From assembly GCA_035236585.1 (NCBI GenBank), contig CP141138.1, forward strand, positions 29,399,437 to 29,463,436: a DNA stretch of 64,000 bases, written 5' to 3'. A program made the translations under genes and the position numbers. The number at the start of each line of letters is the position of its first letter. Position 1 is the stretch's first letter. Origin of the DNA: Warburgia ugandensis (Eukaryota > Streptophyta > Magnoliopsida > Canellales > Canellaceae). The notes below the pieces were generated by a model. It was not told the DNA's origin, did no database searches, and saw only the letters and a program-made list of their open reading frames with translations. Below, piece after piece: positions 11,981-25,140 of the stretch.

Positions 11981-12234
11981 TATACCACAGAAATGACCGC
12001 TCTTCCACTAATCAAGCATTTCCTAGTCACTCTCTATGCCTAGGTTAGTATCATGATCAGCACATTATAACTAGAGATCGCTTAACTGCAGGTCATGTAG
12101 CTAAGACTCAACCTAGATATCTTCCCATCTAATAACCAAGGCACTAACCTAAGAATCTATGAGAGTTCAATAGATCATCCTAGTACATATATTATATGTA
12201 CATTATGTATATATAATAAGCATATTTGCAATTT

Positions 12235-12540
12235 TTCTTTTATGGTAGGATTGTTCTTGGTTAAGGATTGAAGATAATAGGCAAAGGTCACTAATACCCC
12301 ACAAATTTTCCTTCTTATTCAAATTCTAGTGTCAATCCTTGCTTCTTCTTCTTCTTTTTCTCTCTTTAGGGGTGTTCCTAGTTATGGACCAAAGCTGATA
12401 GGTGAAAGACCACTAAGATACCCTACAGCTTATTTTTCTTTATCTAAGTTCATTTGAGCATCATCGTATTTTTCCTTTCTTTAGGGGTAGCCTAGTTAAT
12501 GACCGGATGCTAACGAGCAGAGAACCACTACTGTGTATTT
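12235..12540. repeat. Degenerate ~118-bp tandem repeat, about 2.5 units
   Basis: Related phrases start near 12247, 12368 and 12483: 'ggattgttcttggtta.gga', 'ggggtgttcctagttatgga' and 'ggggtagcctagttaatga'. They are followed in step by 'ataggcaaaggtcactaa', 'ataggtgaaagaccacta' and 'agcagagaaccacta'. The spacings of ~121 and ~115 bp indicate an old tandem array. No coding capacity; 12541-13017 has nothing else recognisable. Confidence 0.7.
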
Positions 12541-13017
12541 GCACACATGCATACATACATACATTTGTGGAGTACCCCCACCTCATTAAGCCATTAAATT
12601 TACTACAAAGCCTCTAAACAAGGATCTCCAAGACCATTTTTATGTGGGTGTCACACTACCCATACACACTTCCCCCACAGGAATCTTATGTTCCTTAACT
12701 AAACACCTGTCCAGGCTTGAAGCCGCTGGTGGCAGCTCCTTCTATAGCAAAAATTCTCATCAGTAGATGTCTTCCTCCACCTTGTGCATGTACCCATTGT
12801 GACCGCATGTAGATAGTGGCAATTCTGCCCGGGATCACTTGACTTGAAAACACTTTGTGTTGATGATTTTGATGACCAAAGTGTAGGGAGTTTTGAGGGA
12901 TTTTGTGGCTTGATCACTTAGAGGGGCTAACATCTTTGAGTATTAGGTGTCCCATTCATTTTGTTTGTGTCCAATTTAGCATTTAAGTGTTTTTCATATT
13001 TTTTGTGTGCTTATTAA

Positions 13018-15545
13018 ATGTCCAAATGTTTGTCAATTCTATCCAAACCTATCACTATAACATGGATTGCCTCACTCCTAACTGGTGCCATTTTCAGTCT
13101 CCATTGGACATGTCCAAACCATTTAAGTTTAATCTTCCTCATCTTGGTACCTATTGGTACTACTCTTAAGTTTTATCTAATGTTTTTATTTCTAATTATA
13201 TCCTTTCTTCTCTTGCCACTCATTCATCTTAATATCTGCATTTCAGTAATGCTCAGCTTATGTACATGTTGTTCCTTAATTTCCCAACACTCTAATACAT
13301 AGAGCATGGTTGGCTTTACAACTGTCTTATACAATTTTACTTTCAGTTTGAGTGGCACCCACTGACTAGACAAAACTCTAGAGGTGCATCTCCATTTGTT
13401 CCAAGCCGCTTGGATTCTTTGGGTAACCTCCCTCTCAATCTCTCTACTCTCATAAATTATCAATCCTAAGTATTAGAAATGTTCTTTTGGGGGGACTTCT
13501 TAGTTATCAATCTTTATTGGTGTTCCATTCATGTTCTTCTCCTTGCTAAAGTTGCAGTCCATATACTCTATCTTAGTTATGTTAATTTTAACTCTAGCTT
13601 GTGTTTACACCCTCCCTTGTCTTATCATTCAAAACTATATCATCTAAAAATAACATGCACAATGAAATCTCCTCTTGTTGATGTTGATTAACTCATCCAT
13701 AGCCAACATGAAAAGATACAGGCTCAATGTCAATCCTTAGTGTAAACTTATACTAATAGGAATATCACTAGTCTCTACTAGTGGTACCTAACTTCTGTTA
13801 CTACTCTCTCATGCATATACTTAATTATATCTACATACCCCCGTGAAACCCCTTTCTCACATAACACCCACCATACAACCCTATCATAAGCTTTTTCTAA
13901 GTTAATAAAGACCATGTGGAGGTCCTTCCTCCTCTTCTTATGTTTTCATATCAATTGTCTAAGCAGAAAAATAGCTTTCATAGTAGAACTCTCAGGCATG
14001 AAGCCAAATTGGCTCTCTGATACACTCGTTTCATGTTGTAGCCTCTTCTCAACCACTCTTTCAAAAAGTGTCATGGTATGGCTCATAAGTTTGATCCACT
14101 GATAACTAGTGCAACTTTGCATGTCTCTTGCATTCTATAAATTGGTGTAATAGAGCTTTTCCTCCATTCATCTCACATTTTCTTTGATTTTACAATCTTT
14201 TTAAACAACTTTGTCAACCAAACTACTCCAATATCTCCCATATACTTCCAAACCTCTATTGGTAGACCGCCGGGCTTCCTGATTTCTTATTTCTTAAGGT
14301 CTCTTTCACTTTAGATATTCTAATCCTACGATCATATTTATAATGTTCAACGTTATTTGGGTTTACAATACTTTCAATCTTTTTATTCTTAGGGTAATTG
14401 TCACTTAGCAATTTTTGAAAGTAACTTTCTCACCTTTGTTTGATCTCATTATCTTTGACTCATCTCCTTTAGTCATTACCTTTAATACATTTAATGTAGT
14501 CTAAGTCCTTAATCTTCTGTTCTCTTACTTTTGTGAGTTTAAACACACCTCTTGGTCCTAATCTATAATAGAAATCAAAATATGCCTTGAGTTTAACCTC
14601 ACTTACTACCCTGTTGGCAACCCTTTCTAGCATTCTGATATTGCTCAAAGTTTCTGTTATTTTTAGATACTCTTAGGACATCTTTTGCCACTTTCTCAAT
14701 GGATTCAACCATATTAGTCCACATGGTGTTTACTTATGTTTCATTGTTATGCTTTCCTTCTACTATCAACTTATTTGTAAATGATGCTATCTTGTCTTCT
14801 TTTAAGTTCCACCACTTAATTGTTGGACTCCTATTAAGTTCATTTTCTTTCTTTCATATTTTAATGTAGATATCCATAATCATTAACCCATGTTGTGAGG
14901 TTAGACTCTCACCATGTATCACCTTACAATACTTGTACATTGATCTTTCGATAATTCCTAAGTAGAAAACAGTCTATTTGACTTTTATAAGGTGCACTTT
15001 GGAAGGTTAGTAAGTGTTCAACCCTCCTCTTAAAGTATGTGTTTGTTATAGCAAGGTTATATGCTCAAGCAAAATCAAGTATAGCTTCCTCCATCTCATT
15101 TATTTCTCCAATATCATACCCTCCATATACCTATCATATCCTTCCTTTTCTTATCTTGCATGATAGTTAAATTATGCTCCTATAAATATTCCTTCTATGC
15201 TAGGAATTTCTTGATTGACATCTTGCATATCTTCCTAGAATTGTCTCTTGATTGTATCATCTAACCCTACTTGTGGTGCATATGCACTTATAACATTTAT
15301 GATTTTCTCTCCTAAGACATGTTTCATTAGTATAATTCTATCACTCGTTCTTTAGTATCTACAACTTTATCCTTCAATTCTTTATCTATCACTATCTTGA
15401 CACATTTCTATTACTGTCTTATCCAATATACTAGAGTTTATACCCAAAGATTTCTTTAGTTTTAGCCCATTTTCACTTGGCTTATTAGATACAAGTGATG
15501 TTGACTCTTCTACATTTCATTGTATCTACTAACTCTAGACTCTTA
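13018..15545 (-). mobile_element. Decayed RTE-type LINE, endonuclease plus reverse transcriptase
   Basis: Read right to left on the minus strand. The endonuclease region at about 15200-15330 gives INVISAYAPQVGLDDTIKRQF-like sequence, typical of APE-type endonucleases of plant RTE LINEs. The RT region near 13900 gives HMVFINLEKAYDRVVW and YVDIIKYMHERV. The active-site strand near 13640 reads MLFLDDIVLNDKTREGVN, so the usual YADD/FADD has become LDD. The C-terminal segment 13224-13463 (VTQRIQAAWNKWRCTSRVLSSQ...VPLKLKVKLYKTVVKPTMLYVLECW) is the zinc-ribbon-like end of these proteins. Many stops and frameshifts interrupt it, so it is a dead copy. The usual TGATGA tail is not visible at the left end, and the boundaries are approximate. 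Confidence 0.88.
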
Positions 15546-16940
15546 CATGTCGTCGTGCCTATGTAATATCCCAAAAATTTTCACCACTTTTAAAATCAAT
15601 AAAAAATTAAAGTTTACATAGAATCCAAAATTTGAAATTTTAGAACTAAATAATTTGATAATGAGACATCTACTGATAGATAGAGCCCTGAGAGAGTTAT
15701 CCAATAATTGTAAGATAGCTAATATCCAATGGTGGAGATCAAAGTTATGACCAAAATAAGATTTTACATTGATAATGACATCTCCTTCTGAATATATATT
15801 AAAATTTCTAAATGTAGGACCCACTTAAATATCAAATTTAGGTAGCCAAGTTAATAAAATCTTTAGATACAATGGATCCTATAAAAAGACATATTGGGAG
15901 AATCAAAATGTATGTGAGATTAGTAAGTGTATTCAAAAGATAAAATATTAAGTTCTAAAATATAATTAGATTCAGGAAGTAAATTCAGAGAATAAAATAA
16001 AATTAGAATCTACATAACTTGAATTCAGAGAATAAAATAAAATTAGAATATAGAGAATCACCACTTAGGAAACATGAGCTCCATATAATTTGTAATGAAA
16101 TAGATATGGAAGAACCCTTAAAGAAAATAGGAAAGAGACCAAGATGTCTCATTAAGTTGCATTTAAGGTGGACATCAGGATGGGTAAAAGAAAAAGAGAA
16201 ATAGGTGGTAAGTGTCTAATTTTGATAAAAACCACCCAATTAGTTACCCATGTATTATAACTTATAGAGGTAAATTAGGATTTTTGCCAAAATTCATAAC
16301 ACATGCATTTTTTGACCTAATGAGGCAAAAGTTTGTTATTTTGTAGGTCCAAAGACTAATCTAAGATAAGTATGTGATTAATCATATTGTTTAGGATTTA
16401 GTTAGAATTTTTTACTTTTTGCAAGAAGTGAGATGGTGATGTTATGGCCGATATTCATCTAGATGAACATTGAAGATCAATATCAAAAGATTGAGTCAAA
16501 GCCTCAAAACCATCACTTCAACATGAAACCAAAGGTCAAGATCATTTTTTCAAGATCTTTTTTAGGACAAGCAACATATGCAATCAAAGGAGTTAAAGGT
16601 GGCCAAAGTGGATTCATGAAGCAAGCCATGCATTTCCACCACCTTTTGCATGAGAGCCATTCAAGCCACCTTAGCCATATAAGCCATGAGAGAAGGTAAA
16701 GGGCTGAGGAAGTCAAGAAAAACTACTTAAGCCACTCAAGCTAAGGGATGGAGCCATGAAGCCAAGCTAAGAGAGTCATCTAAGCCAATCATGAAGTCTA
16801 TCCAATGGAGCCCTCAAAGTTATCAATCAAAGCCATTAAGCTAAGCTAAATGGAAGGATAGGATTGGAGAAAAATCAAGAGGATCATCCCTGAGATTTTA
16901 AGTGATATTTTGAAGGAATTTAAGGAAAAATCTTATTAAG
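15546..16940. other. Gene-free spacer with an LTR-like start
   Basis: A sequence beginning 'tgtaatatcccaaaaa' at 15562 looks like the start of a Ty3/gypsy LTR, but I could not find its end or a partner. Short 'aagcca' phrases recur at 16610-16850. The overlapping open frames at 16463-16716 are caused by this low-complexity stretch and match no family I know. Confidence 0.35.
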
Positions 16941-17052
16941 ATAAGTTGGCATGTGAACTAATAGGATGAGACCCTTCTATTTTTGATGTTTTTCACATAA
17001 GTTGGCATGTGAACTAATGGGATGAGACCCTTCTATTTTTTATGTTTTTCAC
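16941..17052. repeat. 56-bp tandem duplication
   Basis: Units 16941-16996 and 16997-17052 both read 'ataagttggcatgtgaacta', then 'gatgagacccttctattttt', then 'atgtttttcac', with only a few differences. Confidence 0.92.
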
Positions 17053-20000
17053 ACTTTTTCTCACTTTCCATCTCACCATGAATTTCACTTTCCATTCAAG
17101 AGTCCTACATTATTAAGATTTCTCCACCCTCCTAAACTCCTGTCCAAATCATCCAACCAATCCCCACTTCTTAGGAAACCACTTAGCTAATCAATTTTCC
17201 CCACCTCAACCCACTTTCCTATTTGGTGATCAAAGGTTTTTCTAAATAGAAAACCTTAGATCTACTTCAATTCAAGCAACTTCAAAACCTAGATCTTTCC
17301 ACATCTGTCCTAAACCTTATTCCTTATCTAATTCCTTAACTTTTCATCAACTAAACATCATGAAATTAGAAGGAAAAGATCTCCACTTTCCTTATAGGAA
17401 AAAGACACCTATATTCTTTTCAAAATTATAAACCAGGCATCCATGCTTCCTATCTCTCTTGTATCATGTTTATGACATTATCTTGTTAATTTATCTTTCA
17501 CCTAACCTTCCTCATTCAATACCTTAACCTTAGGGCCACTTTCCTCATGTTTTCACCCCTTCCTAAGTTAGGAAACCACTCATCTATATATAGCCTCATG
17601 TTCCGTACGAATTTTCTTAGTAGATGTTGAGTGACACAACCTTGAATTCTAGCTTTCCTTTGGTACTTGAGTTGTTGTGAGGCTTTGGAACATTATTGGT
17701 GCTTTTCTTCCTTTGGTCTTCTTGTTATTCTCTTGCTTATTTTCTCTCCAATTTAGGTTAATAGCTTAGTTATTTTACTTTAGTTCCATTGCTTAAGTTT
17801 TTATTGTTTTGCCCCTTAGAATTCATGCTACTTTCCCGCCCTTAATCTCTTTCTTCTTCACTCAATTCCATAAATATTTCTTTGTTTTTCAATCACGATT
17901 CAAATTAGGTTATTCTTAGGTAGTGAAAACCAAGAGAAGAGCTAGTTTAAATCCTTAATTTCTCCTCTTCAAATTCATGTTTTGTTCATGCATTTTCCCT
18001 TAGTTTTAGGTGAGTTTTCGTTAACTAGTTTACCCACTTAGCCTTTGTTTCCCTTAGTTTTAGGTGATTTTCCCTTAGCTAGTTTACCCACTTAGCGTTT
18101 ATTTCTCTTAAATTCCTTCATGGATATTCTTTGCATGTCATTATGCTTTGGATTGTAAGCATTATATTGGATTTTTTTATTTTTCAGATAGGATTTCAAG
18201 CTTTGGAAAAGTGCACAAATTCTAGAAAATTTACACAATTTTATGCGCATAATGTTGTTGTAAATTTGGAGGTGATTCAATAAAAATTCTTTAGAAATTC
18301 TTGTTATGGATTGTTTATTTCATCAAAGTACTTAAGATCTAGGTTATTTCCTTTCATAAAAGTTATGGTTTCAATAGCTTTCTAATGCAAGATTTATTGA
18401 CTATTCTTAAGTATCAAAATCTAGAAATTGTTTTTTCCTTAATTTTTGTTCTCTAATTTCAGCCATATAAATATTATTTTTGTTTGAATCCTTAGGTACC
18501 TAATTATATTTTCATGCTGTTTATTAGATCTCATTATTATTTTTCATGTTAGCTTGCATTAGAATCAACAATTTTCATCATCTTTGGGGCTCCAGAATCA
18601 TGCACACAGTCCAAAAACCATGTGCATGGTTCTAAGTCCCATTCTCCTTTCAACTTTGGTAAATTTAGTTATTAGTTATTAGATATTGTGTTATAGTATT
18701 TAATTGATTAATTTTTATGTTTTTTTAGGTTTAGAAAGTTTCCTTTTTGAATTTTAGAAGTTCTATTTTTGTTAAGTTTTAGTTTAGGAAAGTTTCTTTT
18801 TTAGGTAGTTTCCTTAAGTTTAGTTTCCTGATTTGGATCTTTCCAATTCTATATTGTTTCTTTATTTTTTTACTTTAATTAGTTAAGTTTTTAATTTCAA
18901 TTTCTTTGTTTAAATTTTAGTAAGTTTCCCTTACTTTTAATTCTATATTAAGAAAGTTTCCATTTTTACTAACTGTCATAACTTAGTTGTTTACTATTGT
19001 TTCCTTATTGTAATTTCTAAGTTTGTATGCATGTTAGTTTAGTAAGTTTCCAATTTTATTGTACTTTCAGTTTTAGAAAGTTGCCTTTCTAGTTTTAGTT
19101 TCTATTTCCATGTATGTTTCTATTTTGAGTACTTCAATTTTCTAATTCAACCCCAACTCTTACTCATTCCTTGAAGTTAATCAATTTAAATAAAATCCAA
19201 TCCATTACAAATTTTTGAGATTCCTTGTGGCATCGACCTCGCTTGAGTGAAAATACTACATTGATTTGTGCCCTTGTGAGTAATTTTAAATCTACACTAA
19301 TAGGAAAAGGAAGAAGGAAAGAGGGGAAGAGAGAAAGAAAAAGAAAGGAGGAGATGCACTACTACATAGAAAATTGATCTGAGAAGTTGAGGATGCATGG
19401 AAAGGAACAAGGAAAAATCTATCAAGGAAACATAGCTGATCCCACTAAGAGGTAAGTGAATCGGGATGCCTAGTTTTCCTTATTTTCCAAAGGTTTTGAA
19501 GATTAATGGTTGATGTCTTCCTAAATGCATACTATTGAATATTTTGGGAATTTTACAAAATCTATGGTACTCATTTTTAACATGTTGTTGCAGATCCAAA
19601 CATGTTCTTATACACCTTATTATAGATAACCGTGGATGAAGTTTTTAGGCCAATTTTTGTATGCATGAAACTGTGCACAACATCTGTAGCTAATACTTCA
19701 TATATTAGTGTAGTTCTACTTGATCATGTTCCTCTTTTCTTTGGAATGCACATCTATTTGAAGGATCAACGGTGATGCATGGACGGTGTGAATGTGCACA
19801 TGATTTGTAGACATAGTCAATATGACTTGATGATTTGTTCTTAATATACCCATATTCATATTTGGGATGCTAGATAGTTTCAACCCCAACATGAATTCCA
19901 TCCATATGATTCACATCTGTTAGTGTCAAATTTCATGTTTGACGCATGGAAAATAAATGCATGATAGTAGTGCATACCTTTTCTTTGTGAATTCCATGTT

Positions 20001-21186
20001 TGGATGCAAGTGAGTGGATCATGTGCACCTTCTAGAAATAGGCATGTGTGGTTTGATGAGTGTGTTTTCCATTTTCATTTCACTTTTATACAACAAGTAT
20101 GTTGCACATATATTAAAGAGATAGACAAAATGAAAAACTCATATTTACATTCTTGTGATTAGATATATGGTGATGTTTCATGATAGGAGCATCCCATTTC
20201 AAATGAAACTCCAAAGCTTGAGTGAGCATGGTTGAATCTTGGTGCACCGTGTATAACTATTATTGTATTGTTGGATAGGCTAGCTTTGAATCATGACTTG
20301 GCGCTATGTATATTTGCATATTCTAGTCATATATGTGTGCCCCTTAATGCATATGAACTTCTATTTTTGTTCCAAAGACTAGCGCAAGGATGTGTGCTTA
20401 ATAGCTTCTCATTTAATAGCATGAAAAGCACACTATCATGATTCTTTTTTCCAACCACATCTTGATTTGTAAATATCAAAGATTGAAGTGCTATTGACTC
20501 TCTTAATTTTTGGTATTTAAAATGACATATTCCACACATTAGACTGAATGGCTGAAATTGAGTGTTGTTGAAAAATGACCCATAGATTAAATTGGTTGAT
20601 CTAAAACTTGGACATGAGTAAGATTGTTTTTAGAATGATTTATACCTGTAAGTAATAGGTTGTCTTGAATACTATGTGTTGGATTGCTTGGATAATTGAG
20701 ATCTACACGAAAGGAGGGGACTTTCTAACATGAGCATTGCTAGAAGAGATTGATTTCATGATTTCAAATATCTTACAAGATTTATAATGACTTTAGTTTA
20801 AAATTGTTTTAAAGTTTGCATGATATGCTTAAAAGTGATGTTTTAAATTTTGAAAAGATAAATTGAAAAACTATGTCTGACATGTTAAACATGTTTTTAG
20901 AAAAGATTTGATTTTCCTATGTTTCAAAATGTATGTGGAAATCAAGATTTATAGGATGAGTGGTTTGAGCAAAATGATACATGTAACATGGCTTAGATGA
21001 TTCAAATGCATGCATAAAATTGTAATTTTACCAAGTTAAATGTACCTACCAAGCATGGTTTCTGAAATCACTAAAATGAGATGTTTTTTTTTTTTTTTTT
21101 CCAAATATGTTTTGGAAGGTTTTGACATGCCAACTAAGATGGAGGATTTCAAATTCTTGAAAAAGTAATGATTTGTAGTATATTCA
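17053..21186. other. Gene-free, probably retroelement-derived spacer
   Basis: No intact gene. 'ctatatatagcc' at about 17583 is TATA-like. The stretch 18650-19130 is a T-rich run built on repeats of 'tagtttaggaaagtttcc'. The phrase 'gattccttgtggcatcgacc' at about 19220 resembles non-coding leader sequence of Tat/Athila-type elements as I recall it; a similar phrase occurs near 36515. Nothing else recognised up to 21186. Confidence 0.4.
17997..18103. repeat. 54-bp tandem duplication
   Basis: Units 17997-18050 and 18051-18103 share 'cccttagttttaggtga', 'ctagtttacccacttagc' and 'tttgttt/tttattt', with a few substitutions. Confidence 0.88.
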
Positions 21187-21741
21187 TATGGACTAATTAT
21201 GCTTCAATATCTTTCATGGGTAAGGCTTTCAATCATTGGTTGATTCTTCTTCCTTTGGTTGAGTTGGAGAGATATAATAAGCAAAAGTCTTCATGTGGTC
21301 CCATTCTTCTTCTTCTTCTTCTTCTTCTTCTAAGAATCTTTCATTGCATATGATCCCATGGTATGTGAATTAAACTTCTCTCATAAGCCTCTTAAGGTGG
21401 TGGAATATATACATTTATACTTGAATTGAAAATTTGCAACCTTTTCACTCTCATTTGAGTTGGAGTTGTACATAGGGTTTATAGTTGTTATGACTTCTAT
21501 ACTAACATCCAATGATAATTCTGCACCTCTGAGACTTCATTTATAGTATGTGTAACCCATATGTAGCTCAGAATATGAATTTGCTCCTTTAGAGGTAAAA
21601 TTGGAATTTTTTTCATCTGTACCCTGGACTTGCAAAATAATATAATTAACCCTAATTAGTGATAATTAAGTGATTTTAGGGGCTAAAACATTCTAAATAT
21701 AAGGATATGTACATAATATATATATATATATATATATATCA
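21187..21741. repeat. Direct repeat, left copy (LTR-like), ~555 bp
   Basis: Collinear with 35027-35666 in the same orientation. Shared phrases are 'attcttcttcctttggttga', 'cataagcctcttaaggtg', 'tggaatatat', 'acttgaattgaaaatttgc' and 'ggtaaaattggaatttttt'. Identity is roughly three quarters to four fifths by eye. The copy ends in an (AT)n run and 'atca'; the partner starts with TG and also ends in CA, as LTRs do. No matching TSD or standard primer site was found, so LTR status is unproven. It contains a (CTT)n run at about 21306-21332. Confidence 0.7.
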
Positions 21742-23748
21742 AATACCCCTAGACTTAGATTTTGCTAGTCCTCAAGCAAAACTACATAAAAGAAATATGA
21801 AAATCTAAAAAAAAGTCCAAACCACTTTTGCTTGTGCTATTGTCTACATTTAGCCTATGTAGAAAGTCTTTAAACTCCTAGTTTACCCCTAGTGGAGTAG
21901 TTATAGTCTCATAAGGGTTTTCAAAAATGATACACATAAACATTTTCAAAAACCTTATTAAAGTCCTTCATGTATCTTAGAGAATCTTCTTATATTAAGC
22001 TTATATTAAACTCTTAACTTTTAGCATGCTAACATAAATGACCACCAGTTCAAAATCTTACCCTTATGCTAAAATTATCCCATTAATTTAGGAAGGTGAG
22101 TGTGTGATATAATTATTATATATACAATTATTAGTCTTCAAGGAATTATAACTTAGTTTACAAGCCAAATGTATATTTTGACTTCAATCTCATAGGATAT
22201 ACTTTGAAACTAAAAAAGAAGTCACTTAGAAAGGGTAAGTCGGTCATTAATATGTGAATGTTTATCAAGTCTAAAATTATAATTTAGAATGATAATGGTC
22301 TCATGAAAGAATATCAACTAATAGGAATGTTACTCTACCAAACTCCCTACTCATTCATAACCATATCCAAGTCATATTCCTTCTAATATCAAGTTAGGAT
22401 TTCTATTAGGATGAAACATAGGCTTAGGATAGGGTTATCAAAAGAATGGGTATAAGGATAAACAAAGGTTGCTTGGAAGATATGTAAAGGTCTTCTATGA
22501 AGTATATTTATAATTTTCCATTTCTCATAAGAGTGAACATCTCCTTAGCCTTGGTTATCTTTTTCTTGACTTTTTTCCACTTTGACTTTAGTATAGCCTT
22601 ACCTTTTTCTTGAGTTTTTCCAGTTTGACTTTTGGTATAGAATTTCTTTCTATTTTATTCTATTTTGAGCCCCTTTTCCGTTCATCTCTTGAATTGTATT
22701 GCTCATACTTTTCTTAAGATAATTCTTTAACCATCTCAACATATTTCCAAAACAAGTAGCTATTGGATATATTATAGGGGTTAATAAGGGTAATGTTTAA
22801 TGGGTTTGCAAAGAAAAAGGCTTATTGTAAAGGCTTAAGAGGTAAACTAGTGGAAAAGTAACTTAAGAAGGCTAAAGCTCTGGATATTACAAAAGATGGC
22901 CCTATCATTGCCTATGTTTCATATGACTTAAACATAACCATAAACTGAAGAGATAATTGGTATAGTCTATTAGATGTTTACCTAATAGTTAAACATGATG
23001 AAAAATAATGAGACCAACTGGGAAATTATTGTTAGATGATAACTTTGAATTTATGTATAAATCTCAAAAAGGAATATTGGTTATAAAGATCACATGAGTT
23101 AATAGTCTCTACAGATCTTCTTTAGGATCTATAAGTTATATTTCCTCTTCAACTCGATATATGTATATATATGTCCAATTATTATGTGCAGTGATTATTT
23201 TGAGTTTAAATTTTCATGAAATACTTTTGAAAAAGAATAAAAGGATGAACTAATTGTATATAGATCTATTAATAAGCTAAAGTTCACCTTGAATAGTTAG
23301 ATAATTTGAATTTTCACCTTTGTAAAGGAACTCTTCTATCAAAATTATTCAAAAAAGTTTTCCAAATATTTTGATTTTTCAAATAAAAAAAAGAAAAGGA
23401 CTAAAAATAAAAGAAAATGAATCAAAATAAAGAAAAGACTAAAAAACTTATGACCAAAACAAAATTTGAATATTCTACCTCTATACTTAAATTAAACATT
23501 GTGCCCAATGTTTCTTAATAAAGATATATACAAATGAAATAACCAAGTAAAGAGATAAGGGTTATAATGATATTACTTGTACTTCTAGGATAATGCATTA
23601 ATCCATTGATGTAGCCATGAAAAATTAAAAAACTAACCTATATCACCCTATGATAAAAATTGTCCTAGCCTGGCCTCCTTGGAGATCAAATTATCTTCCA
23701 CCCATAAGGGTTTGGATGGATTTTGGCTTGATCAAAGCTAATATCATA
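21742..23748. other. AT-rich spacer within the repeat-bounded unit
   Basis: No gene recognised. It includes a 44-bp tandem duplication at 22560-22646 ('tttttcttga.tttttcca' followed by 'tttgactttagtatag' or 'tttgacttttggtatag'). The purine-rich complement of 'aatacccctagactt' right at 21742 could be a polypurine tract if 21187-21741 is a 3' LTR of a minus-strand element. Confidence 0.35.
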
Positions 23749-25140
23749 CTAACCCTTGGGATTTGGTACTAGCCAACTAGGGAATTTTCCTTTTTCCTCT
23801 CTTGACGAGAAACCAAGAGCTAACCCATTTGATACTCCAACTTCGCAATGGACTGCTAGTTGGCCTGCAAGGTTTGTTTGATTCTGAAATTGTTTTGTTT
23901 GATTTTGAAATTGTAAAGTTCCTTGCATAAAGGTTTTCAAAGTTTACTCTAAAGAAGGTTTCCTTTATTGGGGTGGAAACTATGGAGGTGGTTGTTATTG
24001 CTGGTAAGGCATGTTATTCCTAGGAAAAGGTTGTTGAGGGGCATTCCCAAATGAACCCCCTTAATTGTTATTCTTTAACCATGAAAAATTGGGTTGCCTA
24101 GCCCATCCAAGGTTGTAGGTTTTAGAATAGGGCTTATTATTGCTAGGTTGGTGATACATATTCATAACATTCACCAACTCTTAAAAGAATTTAGGGAAAC
24201 TAGATCTTGATGGACAAGATGCAACAGAGTGATTTGGATTATGATAGATAGAACAAACCTCAGATTGAGGTTGCATAGGAGATCTATTCATCATGAAGGC
24301 ATTTAACAGTTGAGAAAGATCATCTATTTTATTTACCTTTTGGGTCAATATGTCTATTTTACTATAAAGATCAAGAGTGGCCCCTATTTTGTAGATATGG
24401 CCTTTGCTTTGTGGATGTGAATTTCTATTCATTTGGGTAGAGTAATCCCATTCCTGGTTTCAAAGAAATTTCATGCTTCACAACACTTTTATGAAAGCCC
24501 CTCCACTCATGGCATCTATCATATTTAGGTTTTGCGCTATCAGACCTTCATAAAAATACCGATCCTAGTGACACTTTTCAAATTTGTGGTGAGGAAATTT
24601 CAGAAGCAAGTCCTTCCAACATTCATAGAAATGCTCCCCCTCCTTTCGTTGGAAATTTATGATTTTGTGCATGAAGGGGTTGGTTTTATAGTTTGGGAAA
24701 AACTTATTCAAGAATTTCTTAGATAGTTGATCGTATGTGGTGATGGACTCGACTTCTAGAGAGTTGATCCATGCTTTAGCTTTATGCTTAAGAGAAAATG
24801 GGAATAGTTAGAACCTAATAGAGTCATTTGAGAAGTTGTGGTATTTGAAGATAGAACAAATGTCAAGGAATTCCTTGACATGATGGTATGGGTCATCCTT
24901 GTCTAACCCATAGAAGTTTGGAAGGAGTTGAATGACTCCTAGTTTCAACTCAAAGTGGTCTACATTTGTTGCAGGTAAAGCTATGCATGAAGGTGAGTTG
25001 AATTGGATATGTATAGAGTAATCTTTCAATGGTTTCACTTCTACTACTTCTTTGCCATTTCTATGAGAAGGATCTCTTAATCTTCTGAAGTAGTTTGTCC
25101 TTGCCTCACAAATGGTTCAATCTATATGTCTAAAAGCACT
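23749..25140 (-). pseudogene. gag remnant of an Athila/Tat-like Ty3/gypsy element
   Basis: A broken fossil on the minus strand, with gag-type segments in the expected order from right to left. First comes a capsid-like start around 25040-24800 (phrases SCIALPAT, LKLGVIQLLPNFYGL, DDPYHHVKEFLDIC). A middle part follows, then a Cys/His segment near 24230 (CSIYHNPNHSVASCPS), then a tail near 23780 (GKFPSWLVPNPKG). These phrases are familiar from gag polyproteins of plant Athila/Tat-lineage elements. It carries several breaks. Only gag-type sequence was recognised in this unit. The element is older than the chromovirus that sits to its right at 27078-32700. Confidence 0.75.

Noticed and set aside
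15562-17640. A solo LTR starting 'tgtaatatccc' with a TATA-like site at 17583
   Set aside because: No convincing CA end followed by a copy of the preceding 5 bases, and no partner LTR in the window.
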